A stretch of DNA of 64,000 bases from Nageia nagi. Lineage: Eukaryota > Pinophyta. Below the pieces are notes generated by a model. That model was not told where the DNA came from and did no database searches. It saw nothing but the letters and a program-made list of their open reading frames with translations. A program made the translations under genes and the position numbers. The stretch spans positions 157,728,001 through 157,792,000 of the forward strand of contig JBITNC010000001.1 of assembly GCA_050084985.1 (NCBI GenBank), in the 5' to 3' direction. Shown one piece after another: positions 1-13,905 of this stretch (positions are counted from its first letter, which is position 1; each line of letters begins with the position of its first letter).

Positions 1-1027
1 ATGAAATTAATATAATATGCATACATAGTCTTGAGAACACTAAATATAGAAATACTCAATGCTTCATTCTTAGATGCATACATTCAAGATAATGATAAAG
101 GTGTGTCCATATTGTCATGGGGTACATGCCTCATTCTTAGATGGAACACATGAAATCAAAACCATATATGTTAACATCACCATGATGTATATGCCCCATT
201 CCTAGATGCAACATATGAATGAGAAAGAACTAGCATGGTGATGGTTATTTGATACCCAACCAACAAAGGTGACTCAAATATGATTGGTTTGTTTCACAAC
301 CATGCATGGTTATAGTACCAATGATAATATGGCCATTAAGTTAATGATTAGTTTAATCCCAATCACCAAGCTAACCTAAGAAAATGATTGGTGTAATTTC
401 AACCAAGTGATCATCAAATAGTGATGGTTATTTAACATCCACCAAATAAGGACATGATGTATCAACCAATGACTAAGCATGCTAAAAGTTAATTAAAAGG
501 TAACAGAATAGGGAACAATACTTGTACTTACCTTTGATGAATTATTTGATTTTTTGTAGGTATGCTAGCATGGATGCTGATATGAGTGTGAACATAGATG
601 ATAATGCAAATGCTAAGCTTCACTATGTTTCTAATCCTAGAATTATTCTAAGGTTGAGGTATTGCTACCATGAGAGATATGATTTATACGTAATATCTAA
701 AATGATGCTAAATTACCCAAGGTATTATTTATATGACTAACTCAACCTATGTTGTTAATCTATATGGGATAACCGATTGAACTTGATTTGATGCTACCAA
801 AATATGATGTGATTGTGATCCTTGATACATGTGATTTGTATTCCCATGTGAAATATATCAAGAATGCTAACACAGATGTTAGGATGTATGGGAAAATCTA
901 CATAGGAAACTAGAATGGGCATTGGATTAACAGAATAACTATGGGACTAGGATCATGATAAGAAATATCTAATCTGATAATTGAGTGAAGTACAATTGCT
1001 AAAACCTATATGAAAAGCCTCCCTTAT
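1..1027. other. Unassigned AT-rich sequence beyond the minus-strand gypsy pol end
   Basis: I recognise no gene here. In the minus-strand sense this is just downstream of the gypsy polyprotein stop near 1028, so it should hold the 3' untranslated region and perhaps a 3' LTR. I could not match it by eye to a second LTR copy. A low-complexity word related to gctagcatggatgct occurs near 560 and recurs inside and upstream of the element. Confidence 0.4.
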
Positions 1028-2225
1028 GCATAAAAGGGCTTGAGGTGGTTGGCATTGGTTGAGAATTTATCAACTTTTGTTTCAACTGTTACCAATATGT
1101 ATGCACCATTTAGATATTTTATTTTGATAATGTATAGGCCCATCCAATTTGTTTCAAACTTCCCTTTGTCTTATTTTTTAGCCTATGATTTATGATGGTT
1201 CTCTTTGAGTTCTAGGTCATCCACTTGGAATTCTCTTGGTAAAATCTTCTTTCCATATGCTTTTTTATCTCTTCTTTGATAAGCTCTGAGATATTCTAAG
1301 GCATGGATTCATTTTTTATCCAATCCTTCTAGCTACTTCAATCTTGCTTTTCGTTGTTGTTCTCAATCAATTATGCCTTCTAGAGACACCCTTAATGATG
1401 GTATTTCTATTTCCAATGGTAGGATTACCTCATCTCTATAGACTAATGAAAATGGTATGCAACCTATAGCCAATATTATACTTGTTCTGTATTCTCAAAG
1501 TGCATATATGAGTTGTAAATGCCACTTTCTATGAGTTTTCTTAACTATCTTGTACAAAATGTTGAAAATGGTTTTGTTGGTTACTTTTGCTTGTCCATTC
1601 CCTTGTACATAATATGTTGATGGAAAAATTTGATTGATTTGAAGTTCTTGTAAAATCCCCTTACTTTTTTGCTTCTAAAATTCATTTTGTTATCCATGAT
1701 TACATGAGATGGAACACCAAATCTTGCTATAATATTTTCAATCATGAATTTCATAATTTGAGGATCTTTGGATGATCATAATGTTATACCTTCTTTCCAT
1801 TTTTGTAAATTATTTAGTAGAGAATAAAATAAATTTGTGTCCCTCACTAGATTTAGGGTTGATAACTCCTATTAAATTCAAAGCCCAAATAGTGAAAGGC
1901 TAAGGAGATATCATTGTGGGTAATTCACTTGAAGGAGCCTATTTCAAGTTAGCATGGTTTTGAAATTTTTCATATTTCTTAACATGTAAAATGAAATCAT
2001 TTTCCATAGATGGTCAATAATATCCTAGTCTTAGGAGCTTATGAAAGATAGCTTTACCATTGAAATTTCTTCCATTTATGCTATCATGTACTTGTTCCAT
2101 AACTTTTTTTGCTTCAATTTCATGTAAAAAATTAAGATAAGTACCATCAAATGATATTTTGTAAAGAGTATTACCAATAATAACATACCTTGTAGCTATG
2201 CATTTCAATCTTAGTTTCAAGAGAT
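1028..2225 (-). pseudogene. Integrase and polyprotein C-terminus of minus-strand gypsy element
   Basis: The minus strand encodes the integrase zinc-binding region at 2014-2220 (RYVIIGNTLYKISFDGTYLN, then the HDSINGRNFNGKA stretch). Next comes a core-domain remnant at about 1700-1920 containing SPWPFTIWALNLIGV and FGVPSHVIMDN, the two segments around the catalytic aspartates. The first aspartate position reads N in WALNLIG, so the D-D-E triad is damaged. The polyprotein tail GKFETNWMGLYIIKI runs to HLKPFYA and a stop near 1028. Multiple stops separate these pieces. Integrase would insert the cDNA into chromosomes. Confidence 0.75.
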
Positions 2226-2540
2226 TGGACTGATACGAATTTAGGATCTTTCCTTTCTTGAGATAGTTGTAAATGTCAACATACTATTCATGCAATGGAA
2301 GGGTAACATATATGAGTGGCTCTTTATTGAAGAACTCTTGGTAATCATCATCATCCATAAAAGAACAATATCGAAGGATATTAATTTTAATAATAGTTTC
2401 TTCATATTTGAATGAGATAGGTGTTAATGAAGTCATATTAGCCATAACATCTACAATCTATTATTATTTCTTGAAATATTTTCAAACTAAATCTGTGTAA
2501 AGCCTCTTTAAACCATAAAAGCAACTAATTCATTATATGG

Positions 2541-3330
2541 CTACAATTTATCATCTTTTGTACTATAAACATCATTGATTTTATTGATGACAAGTTGTGA
2601 GTCACCATAAACTTTCAAATGAATAATTCCAAGATTAATTGCTACCTTTATTCCTAAGAGCAAAGTTTCATACTCAACTATATTGTTAGTGCATTTAAAA
2701 TTTAACTTGTAAGCCATAGGAATCATACCACCTTCAAGATATACTAGAAAAATCCTTATCACATCCCCTTGTAAACATTTAGATCCATCAAATAATAATA
2801 GCTATGTTTTATCCTCACACTGTTCAACTAGTACCAAAAGTTCATTTCTATTACTATCTTTGTTACATGGTGCTACTACAATCATATCAGATATAACCTA
2901 TCCTTTAACTACCTTTTAATGTGTATATAGAATATCAAACTCTTATAAATCCATTATTCATTCCATTGGCCTTCCTTACAACTGTGTCTTTGATAACAAG
3001 TACCTCAATGAATTAGCTTGAGCTATAATGAAAGTAGTGTTGGTGATCATGTAGTGCCTTAATTTCTATGTGTTATAAAGTATGGCATAACACAACTTCT
3101 CAATTGGTGTATAATTTACTTTTGTATTTTGTAGTATCTTAGATAAATAATACATAACCCTCTCCCTATTTTCTTTGTCAAGTTGCACAAGGACTATCAA
3201 TAGAATTACTTATAGCTGAGACATACAAATATAGAGGATTAGTATGATCAACTAGTTATAAAATAGGAGGATTAAGTAAGTAGCTTTTGATATCCTCAAA
3301 TGCTTTTTGACACTCCTTGTTCCATATGAA
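2541..3330 (-). pseudogene. RNase H region, with second RNase H-like domain
   Basis: After the RT, the minus strand shows an RT-linked RNase H remnant beginning AFEDIKSYLLNPPIL (about 3260-3310), heavily broken to about 2950. It is followed by a better-kept second RNase H-like domain at 2541-2762 with PMAYKLNFKCTNNIVEYETL and the YGDSQLVINKIND motif. The E in VEYE and D in YGDS correspond to acidic active-site residues of the archaeal-type RNase H seen in Tat-lineage elements. This arrangement supports the Tat-like assignment. Upstream acidic residues fall in broken sequence. Confidence 0.75.
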
Positions 3331-3399
3331 TGTATTTTATTTCCTAAAAAAGCAAGGGAAGGGAGTTGTTCTATCTACTAACTGAGCCATGAATCTTTT

Positions 3400-4035
3400 G
3401 ACTACTAGTAACTTCCCTTATAGACTTTTGAGTTGTCTAATATTCCTTGGTGGAGGCATGTCCATTATAGCTTTAATCATTTTAGGCTCTATCTCTATGC
3501 CTCTACTAGATATAATGCAACCAACCAAATTTCCACTAGACACCCCAAAAACATACTTCGTAGATGATTTTGCAAGAATATCATGAACATATACTTCAAT
3601 AAATTTATGAATGAGGTCATGAAACATAGTTATAATACCTCTTTGGTATGTTACCCCCACATTTTTGAGCCCAAAGGGAATGAATATCAAATAAATTATT
3701 CCCTAAGGTATGGTGAATGTTGTCTTACATTGATCTTCTTTATTGATTCTGATATGATTCTATGCTGAGGAAACCATCAATGAAAGATAATAACTTATGT
3801 CTTGTAGTTGAATCCATTATTGTGTCAATGTGTGGAAAAGGAAAATTATTCTTCAATAAATCCTTGTTTGAGTCTTTGGAATCTATGCAACACTTGATTT
3901 CTCTATTTGCTTTCAAAGTTGGAACAATGTTAGCCATCCAAGGTGAGTAATAAATATATTCAATGAATCCTACCTTGTGATACTTATCAATTTCCTTCTT
4001 GAATAGCAAAGAATGATTTGGGTGCATTAGTCTTC
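3400..4035 (-). pseudogene. Reverse transcriptase domain of minus-strand gypsy element
   Basis: Two overlapping frames on the minus strand make up one RT domain. The N-terminal part (3740-4027) has the KKEIDKY..VGFIE...SPWMANIV pattern, the NNFPFPHIDTIMD motif and FIDGFLS. The C-terminal part (3418-3690) has PFGLKNVGVTYQR and, at the catalytic YVDD box, YVHD. Thus one of the two catalytic aspartates is histidine. Between the frames the copy is interrupted, and sequence after the YVHD box is shortened before FGVSSGNLVG. It ends with the conserved MPPPRNIRQLKSL. The domain would copy element RNA into DNA in cytoplasmic particles; this copy cannot be functional. Confidence 0.85.
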
Positions 4036-4398
4036 TTTTCTATTGTACATGTTTATCATCTTCATGTAACATTAAATTATGAATCACAAAGGATGGATCT
4101 AACCCTATCCTATCACTATAGTCCCAAGTAAAAATGTCCTTGAATTCTATTAAGAATCATTGATATGATTATTTATATTGCCCAATGATTTATGTTCTAA
4201 TATGAATAATCCATGGCATGTATTGTATACTAATGTTTATCTCAAAAATATTCTCATTCAACCATGGTATGTCATCACCAGGTTGAGAAAGGTTAGGCAA
4301 TACACCTAATCTTATTATGTCATAAAAGAAAGAATTTCACACACACACACACCCCTAACTACCTAGCTTAACCCTACATAATAAAAGAAGAAGGTAGG

Positions 4399-4806
4399 CT
4401 AGTGTAGTAGGTAATAACCTACTATGTCATCCATATGCTCTCCAAAGTAAGCATCAAGATGATAAATGAACTTGCCTTGCATCTTGGGATGAAATGGTTT
4501 TAAATTTGATTTTAACCCTAATGTATACATAAGCATATCATCTATTTCAAATAGATAAGTAGTCTTGGAAATTTCCTTATCAAGCATGGGATAAGAGGAA
4601 TGACTATCTGTGTTCTCAACATGGGCATTAAGGTTAGTGTGGATGCTGGTGCTAGTGTGAGCATAGACCTTATGAGGTAACATGATATGACTGACACATG
4701 ATTTTCTATCACTATCATAACCTATGAACTTGTACTTCTTTCTTATGAATTTAGGCATCAAATTATCACCAAACTTCTTGAGGAAGTTAATAGAGTAAAT
4801 ATGCAA
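4399..4806 (-). pseudogene. Unrecognised element-specific coding stretch between linker and RT
   Basis: The longest uninterrupted frame in the window (135 codons) lies on the minus strand, where the protease would be expected. I see no retropepsin D-T/S-G motif. The composition is mixed polar, with a threonine/histidine/asparagine-rich stretch near residues 48-65 (around 4600-4670) and an acidic C-terminal half. It sits in the polyprotein position and frame drift of the element, so I treat it as part of the polyprotein, but I do not know its function. It could be a strongly diverged protease region or a lineage-specific insertion. Confidence 0.4.
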
Positions 4807-4828
4807 ACTTGCACCATCATTGACATGC

Positions 4829-5440
4829 TTATTTATCTTTCGTGAATGTTATAACATTCTTGAAATAACCAATCATTCTTACAAGTGAGCTAGTTGAAAT
4901 ATTAGTATCAACATTAATACCATTAAGTAGTTCAAATAATGCCAATCTATGCTCTTTAAATGTTTCAAATGAATCAAGAAAATTGATTTTAGCATTGGTA
5001 TTCCATAGGTTTTGCATAATATTCTTTTTACATTTATGTTTCTTCTTTTCCTTAAGATAATATTTAGAAGGTACATATTTTGTAGCATAAATTGGGTTAG
5101 GAATACCTTTCTTTGATCTTGTTACTACATTGCATATTTTCTCTAAATCTAATTTTGTATCTGATTATACCTTTGCACTCAATTCATCATCAAACTCAAT
5201 TGGTTCACCATTATCATCATGGAAAATCATAATTACCATGTTAATAGAAGGTAGGCATTGAGATTTAAATTTGAGCACAACATTTTCATATGAGACTATT
5301 CGACTATCTAATAAGTGTTTCAATTTCTTCCTCATAACATAACAACCTATTGTATTATGCCCTTTAACTTGATGATATTTAGAAAATTAATTATCCCTAT
5401 ACCAAATAGAATTTTTATCACTAGGTCCATATTCCTTTCC
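4829..5440 (-). pseudogene. gag C-terminus and pre-protease linker of minus-strand gypsy element
   Basis: On the minus strand a zinc-knuckle-like stretch (YHQVKGHNTIGCY, near 5330-5370) is followed by VVTRSKKG (near 5100-5130). It continues into a segment with the FLDSFETFKEHRLALFELLN pattern (4880-4980) and ends in VITFTKDK. In relatives this linker, with its S.L..S..HR.AL..L motif, precedes the aspartic protease. The same linker is present in the plus-strand element at 25548-25775. No D-S/T-G protease motif follows here. Confidence 0.55.
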
Positions 5441-5446
5441 TTGGAT

Positions 5447-6420
5447 CTATTTGATTATTCCTTTTTTCAAACATTTCTTAAATATTTGATCAGGATTTAT
5501 CGGTAATGGATATATGTCTTTGGTTGATTTTCTATCTTTTGATTTGTCTTGATAAGTTGGTTCAACTACATTGATTGAAGTATCATCCTTTTTATGATAA
5601 GGTTTCCTACCACTATCTTTTTTGGAAGAAGAGGATGTGTACTTGAGTAAAATAGAGCTTACTAAGAATTCTACTTTTTCAATTAGAAAATGAACCATAT
5701 GTATAAATGAACCATTAACATGCTCAAGTTCATTTTCAACAAGAATAAGGGGATAAATTATCTAATCTTTCCATTTATCCTTACTTTCAATGGATCAAAT
5801 CTGTTAAATCAACTAGTTCCTTTATATTATATCTGAAATGAGCCTTGAATTGATCCTTTAATTACTGATATGATGGTATATAACCTGGTTCCAAACTATG
5901 AAACCACTTGCAAGCTTCATTGGTTAAAATCATAGAAAAGTATTTCTTTCAAATTATCATTAACCCCACATTTAAGTTCCATAATATACTCAAAATATTG
6001 AATGTATGATAGGAATAGTCTCACCATTGAATTTTTTGAATTCAGTATCCTTATCTGTACCAATGAGGAGTGTATTATGAATTTCCATGCTTATAGGATT
6101 ACCTTTGTTCTCTATCTGATTTGTACCAATTTTGAATTTGTTCCCAAGCCTATCAGGCTTGAATTCAATTGATCTAATTTGCTTAGTTGTGTAGGTTCCT
6201 AAATTTGATGCATTGTTATTAGCATTTGTGCTACTATTAGCATTGGCACTAATGATGGCATTTGTGTTAATGTACACATTTATGCTAGCCTAATTACCAA
6301 TTTTATCTATAGGTGCAAATGCCTTTACTATAACAGCTTGAAACTCAAGAATTACCACTAATTTGGTCAATAATTTTGGAACAATATTCACCATTTCTAT
6401 TACACTCATAAAATCTTTGA
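5447..6420 (-). pseudogene. gag of minus-strand gypsy element (broken)
   Basis: The minus strand encodes an asparagine/alanine/serine-rich N-terminal part (about 6190-6277), then after a frameshift the core retrotransposon gag signature ACKWFHSLEPGYIPSYQ and FKAHFRYNIKELVDLTDL at about 5800-5930. A lysine/serine-rich tail follows (5447-5698). This matches the gag domain that assembles the virus-like particle; the W-F-H-SL-P-G-SY pattern is the family hallmark. Several stops and at least one frameshift break it. The N-terminal NAN/TNA low-complexity segment resembles other low-complexity words scattered through this element. Confidence 0.7.
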
Positions 6421-7320
6421 TCAAATGCAATCAAGTATCCTAGGGTTCTTGATATAAAAAAATGGGTAGGTTTGAGGGTATTTTTTAATTATATCCCTAA
6501 TTAAGAGAAATAAAATGCCATAAATGGGTTGGCACCAATATGTTTATGTGTTTTAGTACACCTAGGGTTTTTATCTAAATGAACTAAATATACATAAACA
6601 TTTAAGTATGTAGTATCTAAGTTATTTAACTCAAATAAACATATATGCATAACAAGAAATAAAAAGTATAGCAGTGTAATAATGGAGTTATGAATTACAT
6701 TGATGTCAAGATACAAAATGAATGCACACACTAAAGAGATGGAAATCAAGTGTAATATAAATACCTATGTCAAGATCAAATCTATGTAGGGAAAGCTTAT
6801 CGAATAAAGGTGACCTTGCTGTATGAACCCCATAACCAACAACATAAAGGATCTTAGTGTGGGTGCTAAATTCCAAGAGCTTAGCATGGGCACTAGTATT
6901 CCAAAGTAATGAGGTCTATTAATAAGGATCAGTAACAACAAATATATTAACAAGTTAAGCCAAGCATATGATCACAAAGATAGATGATAGATATTTTCTC
7001 AAGTGATAACAAGGTTTCAATCTCAATAGATGATGTTTAGAAACACCCAAGTGTAAGGTACCAACTATCAAAATGTAATCATGACATGCTTTCCCTAGGT
7101 TATAGATACTTACATTTATATCAAGCATGATATCACCATTTGACCCCTTGTAAGAAGGTTGAAGCCATCTCAATGTACCTAATATAAAAATAAGAATACA
7201 ACATAATATATATGTGATAATAAGGTAAAATATGATTGAACTATGATAAAATATGATTAAACATGTATGTAATATTGCACTTAAGTGGGACCATTTTAAG
7301 GGGACCACTTATAGGTGTCA
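6421..7320 (-). other. Possible 5' LTR and leader of the minus-strand gypsy element
   Basis: No coding signal is convincing. On the minus strand a TG followed by ACACCTATAAGTGG starts at 7320 and would be a reasonable LTR start upstream of gag, but I found no second copy of this sequence below 1028, so the LTR call is only a suggestion. A low-complexity cttagcatgggcactagt-like word occurs near 6880. Confidence 0.25.
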
Positions 7321-7390
7321 ACATGGGCGAAGTTAAAATTTAATATCAAAAAAATTGGGATCCCAATAAATATCAAGATCCTACATTTAA

Positions 7391-7473
7391 ATCAAGATCC
7401 TGATATTTGACACTAAAATATATGCATTTTATTAGTGTTAAATATTACGATCCTAATATATCAGGATCTTGAT
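7391..7473. repeat. Nested inverted repeat (16-bp perfect outer arms)
   Basis: The arms 7391-7406 (atcaagatcctgatat) and 7458-7473 are exact reverse complements over 16 bases, with further partial pairing inside around an acacta/tagtgt pair. Single-stranded, this would fold into a long hairpin. Two more copies of the tcaagatcc word lie just upstream. Confidence 0.7.
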
Positions 7474-7804
7474 ATTTGAATACCCAAATTTGCCTCAATT
7501 TTAGGCTTGGGAAAGGCCTGGTGAGCCAACCCTTAGCCTTAGACCCACAAGTATGTGTTCATGGTAATTTTAATGGAAACTCTTGAATTTAGTTATAAGT
7601 TTGATGGATTTTTTGGTAAAATCTTTCATGAAATTAAAACCCATTATGTATTAAGTATAAATTTCAAATATCCATTTTTTTACAATTGGATAAGATGTTA
7701 TATTTTTCAATTATTTTTAGTAAAAGTGGTCTATATACTTGAAATATGATGGTATCTTATTTTCTTAATAACTTTTCATTTTTTAGGAGTTCTAAAAAAA
7801 AAAT
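7474..7804. other. AT-rich gap before the CACTA element
   Basis: Open frames here are short and low-complexity (phenylalanine, isoleucine, tyrosine). I see no gene, and nothing beyond AT-rich sequence. Confidence 0.5.
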
Positions 7805-7807
7805 TAT

Positions 7808-7849
7808 CACTAAAAGAAAATGGTCATCAAGCATCAGAAATAATATCAG
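7808..7849 (+). repeat. CACTA left terminal inverted repeat
   Basis: The sequence starts with CACTA, then AAAGAAAATGG, close to the common CACTACAAGAAAA terminus. A cat/atcag word recurs just inside (7833, 7847, about 7890), resembling the subterminal repeats bound by the CACTA accessory protein. The preceding TAT matches the base triplet after the right end. Confidence 0.65.
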
Positions 7850-8326
7850 ATATTTTTATTTTTTGATTTATGATGTTATTTTCTTTAAACCACATCAGGG
7901 GCTTCATTTCAATTATTTTTTTCTTCCTAATGTTAAGGTCGATGCAATTTTTGATGTAAATTTTATCATATTTATTATGTTGTTATTAACGATATGTGTG
8001 ATGATATATTTTTTAATATTTTGATGATATTTTTGATGGTAAGTTGAAATTACATTATACATAGATGCAGTAGTATCATCTCTGAATATCCCAAAATGGA
8101 AAAAATTAGTTGAAAATCTTAAAAATTTGAATTCATCCAACTTAAGCACCATTTTTTAATCATGAAATGAAACTAGTTTTTTGCACACACCCACTTATAT
8201 TTTAATTAGATTTTTATAAATTTTTAGATTCATATAAAACCTTTCAATATGTCTATAAAAAATAAATGATATAAATCATTTAATTTTTATAACATTCATA
8301 AAATATAAAACACATTTATGAATAAT

Positions 8327-8744
8327 TTAATTATTATTTATATCATCTTCATTAGGAGAAAATACAATAGGTTTTCCTCTAGGACCAACATTAATTACAA
8401 ACCACATTGTCTCATCCTCTACATTTGGATAGAAAAATACTTGACTACAATGTTATGGTATAATATAAGGCCCTTTATCTTTAGCTAAAAATTTTGTGGA
8501 TTTGATTGCAAAATATTCACTATTTTCATCACGTAAGATTATTCTTCTATCAAGTGTGTCAAACTATTTACATCTAAATACTACACATAGGAATGACCTA
8601 TAATTCAATTGAATAATTTGTTGAATTTTTCCAACATATTCTAATGTTCCTTCTATTAAGTTTTTATCTTTTGTACTTACAAGACTTGCTTGGTCAAAAT
8701 AAACCATCATTCCATAGTCAAATGTCACTATGTTTAGATCAATA
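8327..8744 (-). pseudogene. DUF4216 domain, C-terminus of the CACTA transposase
   Basis: The minus strand reads from TFDYGMMVYFDQASLVSTKD through YVGKIQQIIQLNYRSF, VVFRCK, LRDENSEYFAIKSTKF, QVFFYPNVEDETMWFVIN and a final DDINNN with TAA at 8327-8329. The pattern Y.G.I..I.ELNY..F.V.LFKC...D and QVFY..D.....W.VV is that of DUF4216, usually the last domain of plant tnp2 proteins. Only two in-frame stops interrupt about 138 codons, so this end is the best-kept part of the transposon. Confidence 0.8.
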
Positions 8745-9487
8745 TTTTCAATTCTAAAGTGTTGACCATATGTTCATATTGAAGAGAAAACTAATGCTTG
8801 CAAATATTTACATAAAAAATATTATTAGTAAAATCATTATATTTATATAAAATATCATGCTATTATAAAAACATAAAAAATTAAATGCATATTATTAAAT
8901 TAATAATAATTACATTTTGATTTCATCCAATGGCTATATTTAGAACATCTTCATTTATATTCTCATCTCCTTATCTTTCTTTCTCATCAATTTCTTTCCT
9001 CAACCATGATCTTGGATATTATTCATCAAATTTTATCTCTTAGCTATTCAAGTATAGGTGTACCCCTTGGATTTTATCTACGAAACAAGTTCTATTCTTT
9101 TGCAAGGCTACTTCTTTTACTTTTGTATAATTCAATCCACTCCTTACAACATTCCATATTCATCATGAAAAATTGATTTATAGATTCAAACTCTTGATAA
9201 TCTATAAAATCATGATGACACAATATACATCCATTAGTAACCATTGACTAAAGTAAATCCAAAATTTATGTTATACATATTATTATAAATTAGTAATATA
9301 TTTAATATTGTTAGTATATTTAATAATATAATTTGTCCCATTATATTCCAAAATCTCCTTCAAATTTTTCTACGTATTTCTCTACTTGTCACATCCTTGG
9401 TGTAGAAGGATGGATTTAAGAAATATACTCAGATGCATAAAAAAAAGATTCTAGTATAATGTATCCCTCATCCATTGATCCTTTTGG

Positions 9488-9700
9488 TCATGATTTTTTT
9501 CTAACAAATACTTTTAGTACTTTTAAAAACCCCACTACAAAAAACATGCTTCTAGCACTTATAACACATGCTATATCTATATCATGTACTAGGTGGATCA
9601 ATATGTGAACTTGTATGTCCATAAAAGAAGCAAACATTTCCTTTTCAAAGGTACAAATAACTTCAACAATTTCTCTATGCCATATAGGTATTTTGCTCAC
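9488..9700 (-). pseudogene. DUF4218 region of the CACTA transposase
   Basis: The minus-strand frame carries FASFMDIQVHILIHLVHDID, then SARSMFFVVGFLKVLKVFV. This matches the DUF4218 pattern (FFD.M.HL..HL..E..L.GPV..RWMYP.ER....LK..VRN) that follows tnp2 in plant CACTA proteins. Its function is unknown; it travels with the transposase. The CACTACAAAAAA string inside it on the plus strand is coding, not a terminus. Confidence 0.7.
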
Positions 9701-10029
9701 ATGTATCTACTTTCTAGTTATCCACATATTGATTAAAATGTAATATCATCAAATGTTTGCAAAATTGATAAAAAACTTAGAAGACAAAAATAATTTAACA
9801 CATGCTATTTTTTCATAGAGTAGTACCATAACATGACATACCTTAGAAATAATGATAGTTAACCAATTACCTTTTTTAGATCTAGAGGTAAATTCTTACA
9901 TCCACAAATTGTAAGTGGAAAAATATATTGTACATAAAATTTTGTATTATGCAACTAGTATTAATCATTATATTTTTTTAAAAATGTATATTAATACTAA
10001 AACAATAATTTCTATAGACATATAATACC

Positions 10030-12110
<2,081 letters not shown>

Positions 12111-12849
12111 TGGAAGCACTAAATAAGTTATATTTTTCTAAAACATCATCATCATGTATATGATGAGCATCATCATCTAGATAGAATATGGACTCAATTA
12201 AATCATTAAATGCACTTTGTTCTTAATGATTATTAATATCCTCTATTTCTTCATGATTATCATCATCGTCATCATTATTAAGATCGATGACTACATGAAC
12301 ATGAGCTATTGGATTTGGGTTTATCAGAAAACATGTATAATCCTTAACACTTAATATTTCATATAGTCTCTTCCTCTATCTCTAATTTGTATTTTTTTGA
12401 TGTATAATTGGTAAATGTTCAAATGATCTTGCATAACGATCATGACTATCTAGTAATTGTTGATATACCTATCAATGAATTAGTTATTACAAATCATTAA
12501 CAAGTATATCATAATGTAAAAGTAAGTATTAATATTATTTTTTTCATAAATGTAATATACATCAATTTTTTAAGGTGTGGTTATAAGTTTATCATAATAT
12601 TGCTTATTATTAGGTGAAAAAATGAATCATATTTTTTAAGGTGTACAAATATTTGCTAAGGAAAAATCACCACTATCCATGATTATGTCATTGTTTACAA
12701 TATACAACAAGTAACTATAAATAAATTTAACAATAACAACACTTCCAATAGTTTCATAGATATAAAATAACATATTTAACAAGTCATAACTTTCTACTAC
12801 AATGTTATTTAATTACTACTATCTCCTTTAGCTTAATGCTTTGGTCCTA

Positions 12850-13905
12850 GTTTAATTATTTGGATCTCTTGACTCCAAATGCTTCATACATGGAGGAATA
12901 GATATTTTAAAATTATAGTACACTAATAGCTCATATCCAAGTTTAAGATTTACAACATGAACAACACATACATAATGTTTTACTTTTTTACTCATGAATT
13001 CTTCTTTATCATGTGGAAATTCATGAAATTCATAATTTGCAAGAAATTGTCTTCCTTCAAAACTATTTATGTATCTTGCAATATTTTCATGTGACCTAGG
13101 TCAACCATAAATATAATTATGATAATTACCTTTAATTATTAAGGAATTTCTACTCATACCATATGTAGACATATTGAACAAAGAAGCAGTTAATCTTATC
13201 CATTTATGATGAGTATAAGTTGGCCCACAAAATGGCATCAATGGTGGACTTATCATACCTAGAAAAACTTTCACCTATGACAATATGTGCAAGCCCATAC
13301 CACCATTCCATAAAATTTTAGAAGGTTTGATCATGTATGATTTACCATAATAAATGAATGGCTCATATGCTCTTGGAAAAGGAAATTGTTTAGGCCATGC
13401 ATCATATGTTCAACGTTCATATGTAGGCCTATATAATTTTAATTTATTGGATGAGAAATTTAAATCACTAGCACCCTCAAATGGTATCTCAACTAGTTCT
13501 TGATTTACATAAGTACATGCAAGGATATTTGAAGTTATTCTTGATGTCTTATTCTTACAATAGGTATATTAATTAGCTCTTAATTTTCATTTGATGAGTC
13601 TATAGGTTGTGTTTTAAGTTCAACATTCCTTTTTAGATGTTTATAACATCTAGTAGGTTCAAATGGACCAAAGGGATTTTTACATACCATAGGAGCTATC
13701 TTTGGTAGGCCATCAACATAATAATAATATATTTCTACAACTCCCCTCCATTGCCATTATCTACCCGTACAACTTGAACACACACATAAAATAGATGCGC
13801 TAAAATAGAGAGTGATAGAATCATTACATGATATTGTCTCATGATCAACCATCGATTCATATAATGGGAAAGCACATCCTATTGAAAAAAACTTTGTGGC
13901 TATGT
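12850..13905 (-). pseudogene. Upstream exon(s) of the CACTA gene, unrecognised
   Basis: Minus-strand sequence reads almost continuously for about 300 codons with few stops. It includes a C-x-C-x-x-C segment (CVCSSCTG, near 13770-13790), EIYYYYVDGLPK, NPFGPFEPTRCYKH, then RAYEPFIYYGKSYMI, MISPPLMPFCGPTYTHHKWI and a lysine-rich end near 12870. It precedes tnp2 in the same orientation, so I infer it is an N-terminal part of the transposase transcript or a separate element gene. I do not recognise the domain; the cysteines could bind metal. Confidence 0.45.

Larger units (their letters stand above)
1028..6420 (-). mobile_element. Degenerate Ty3/gypsy (Tat-like) retrotransposon, internal region
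   Basis: Read on the minus strand, the segment gives the gypsy order gag, zinc knuckle, linker, reverse transcriptase, RNase H, a second RNase H-like domain, integrase zinc finger, integrase core, and a terminal stretch ending HLKPFYA then stop near 1028. Each domain is split by stops and frameshifts. The second RNase H-like domain after the RT-linked one is the feature known for the Tat lineage (established knowledge), so the lineage call is an inference. It belongs to a related but different subfamily from the pair at 23.7-38.5 kb, because the gag and linker differ. No matching LTR pair was found by eye. Confidence 0.8.

Noticed and set aside
4336-4353. Short (CA)n run
   Set aside because: Only about nine dinucleotides; too short to be worth more than a mention.
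7555-8024. Two plus-strand frames of about 64 and 92 codons
   Set aside because: Low-complexity Phe/Ile/Tyr translation of AT-rich DNA; the second runs through the CACTA left end.
9533-9544. CACTACAAAAAA string resembling a CACTA terminus
   Set aside because: It lies inside DUF4218 coding on the opposite strand (FFVVGF), has no matching partner or flanking duplication, and breaks a conserved domain.
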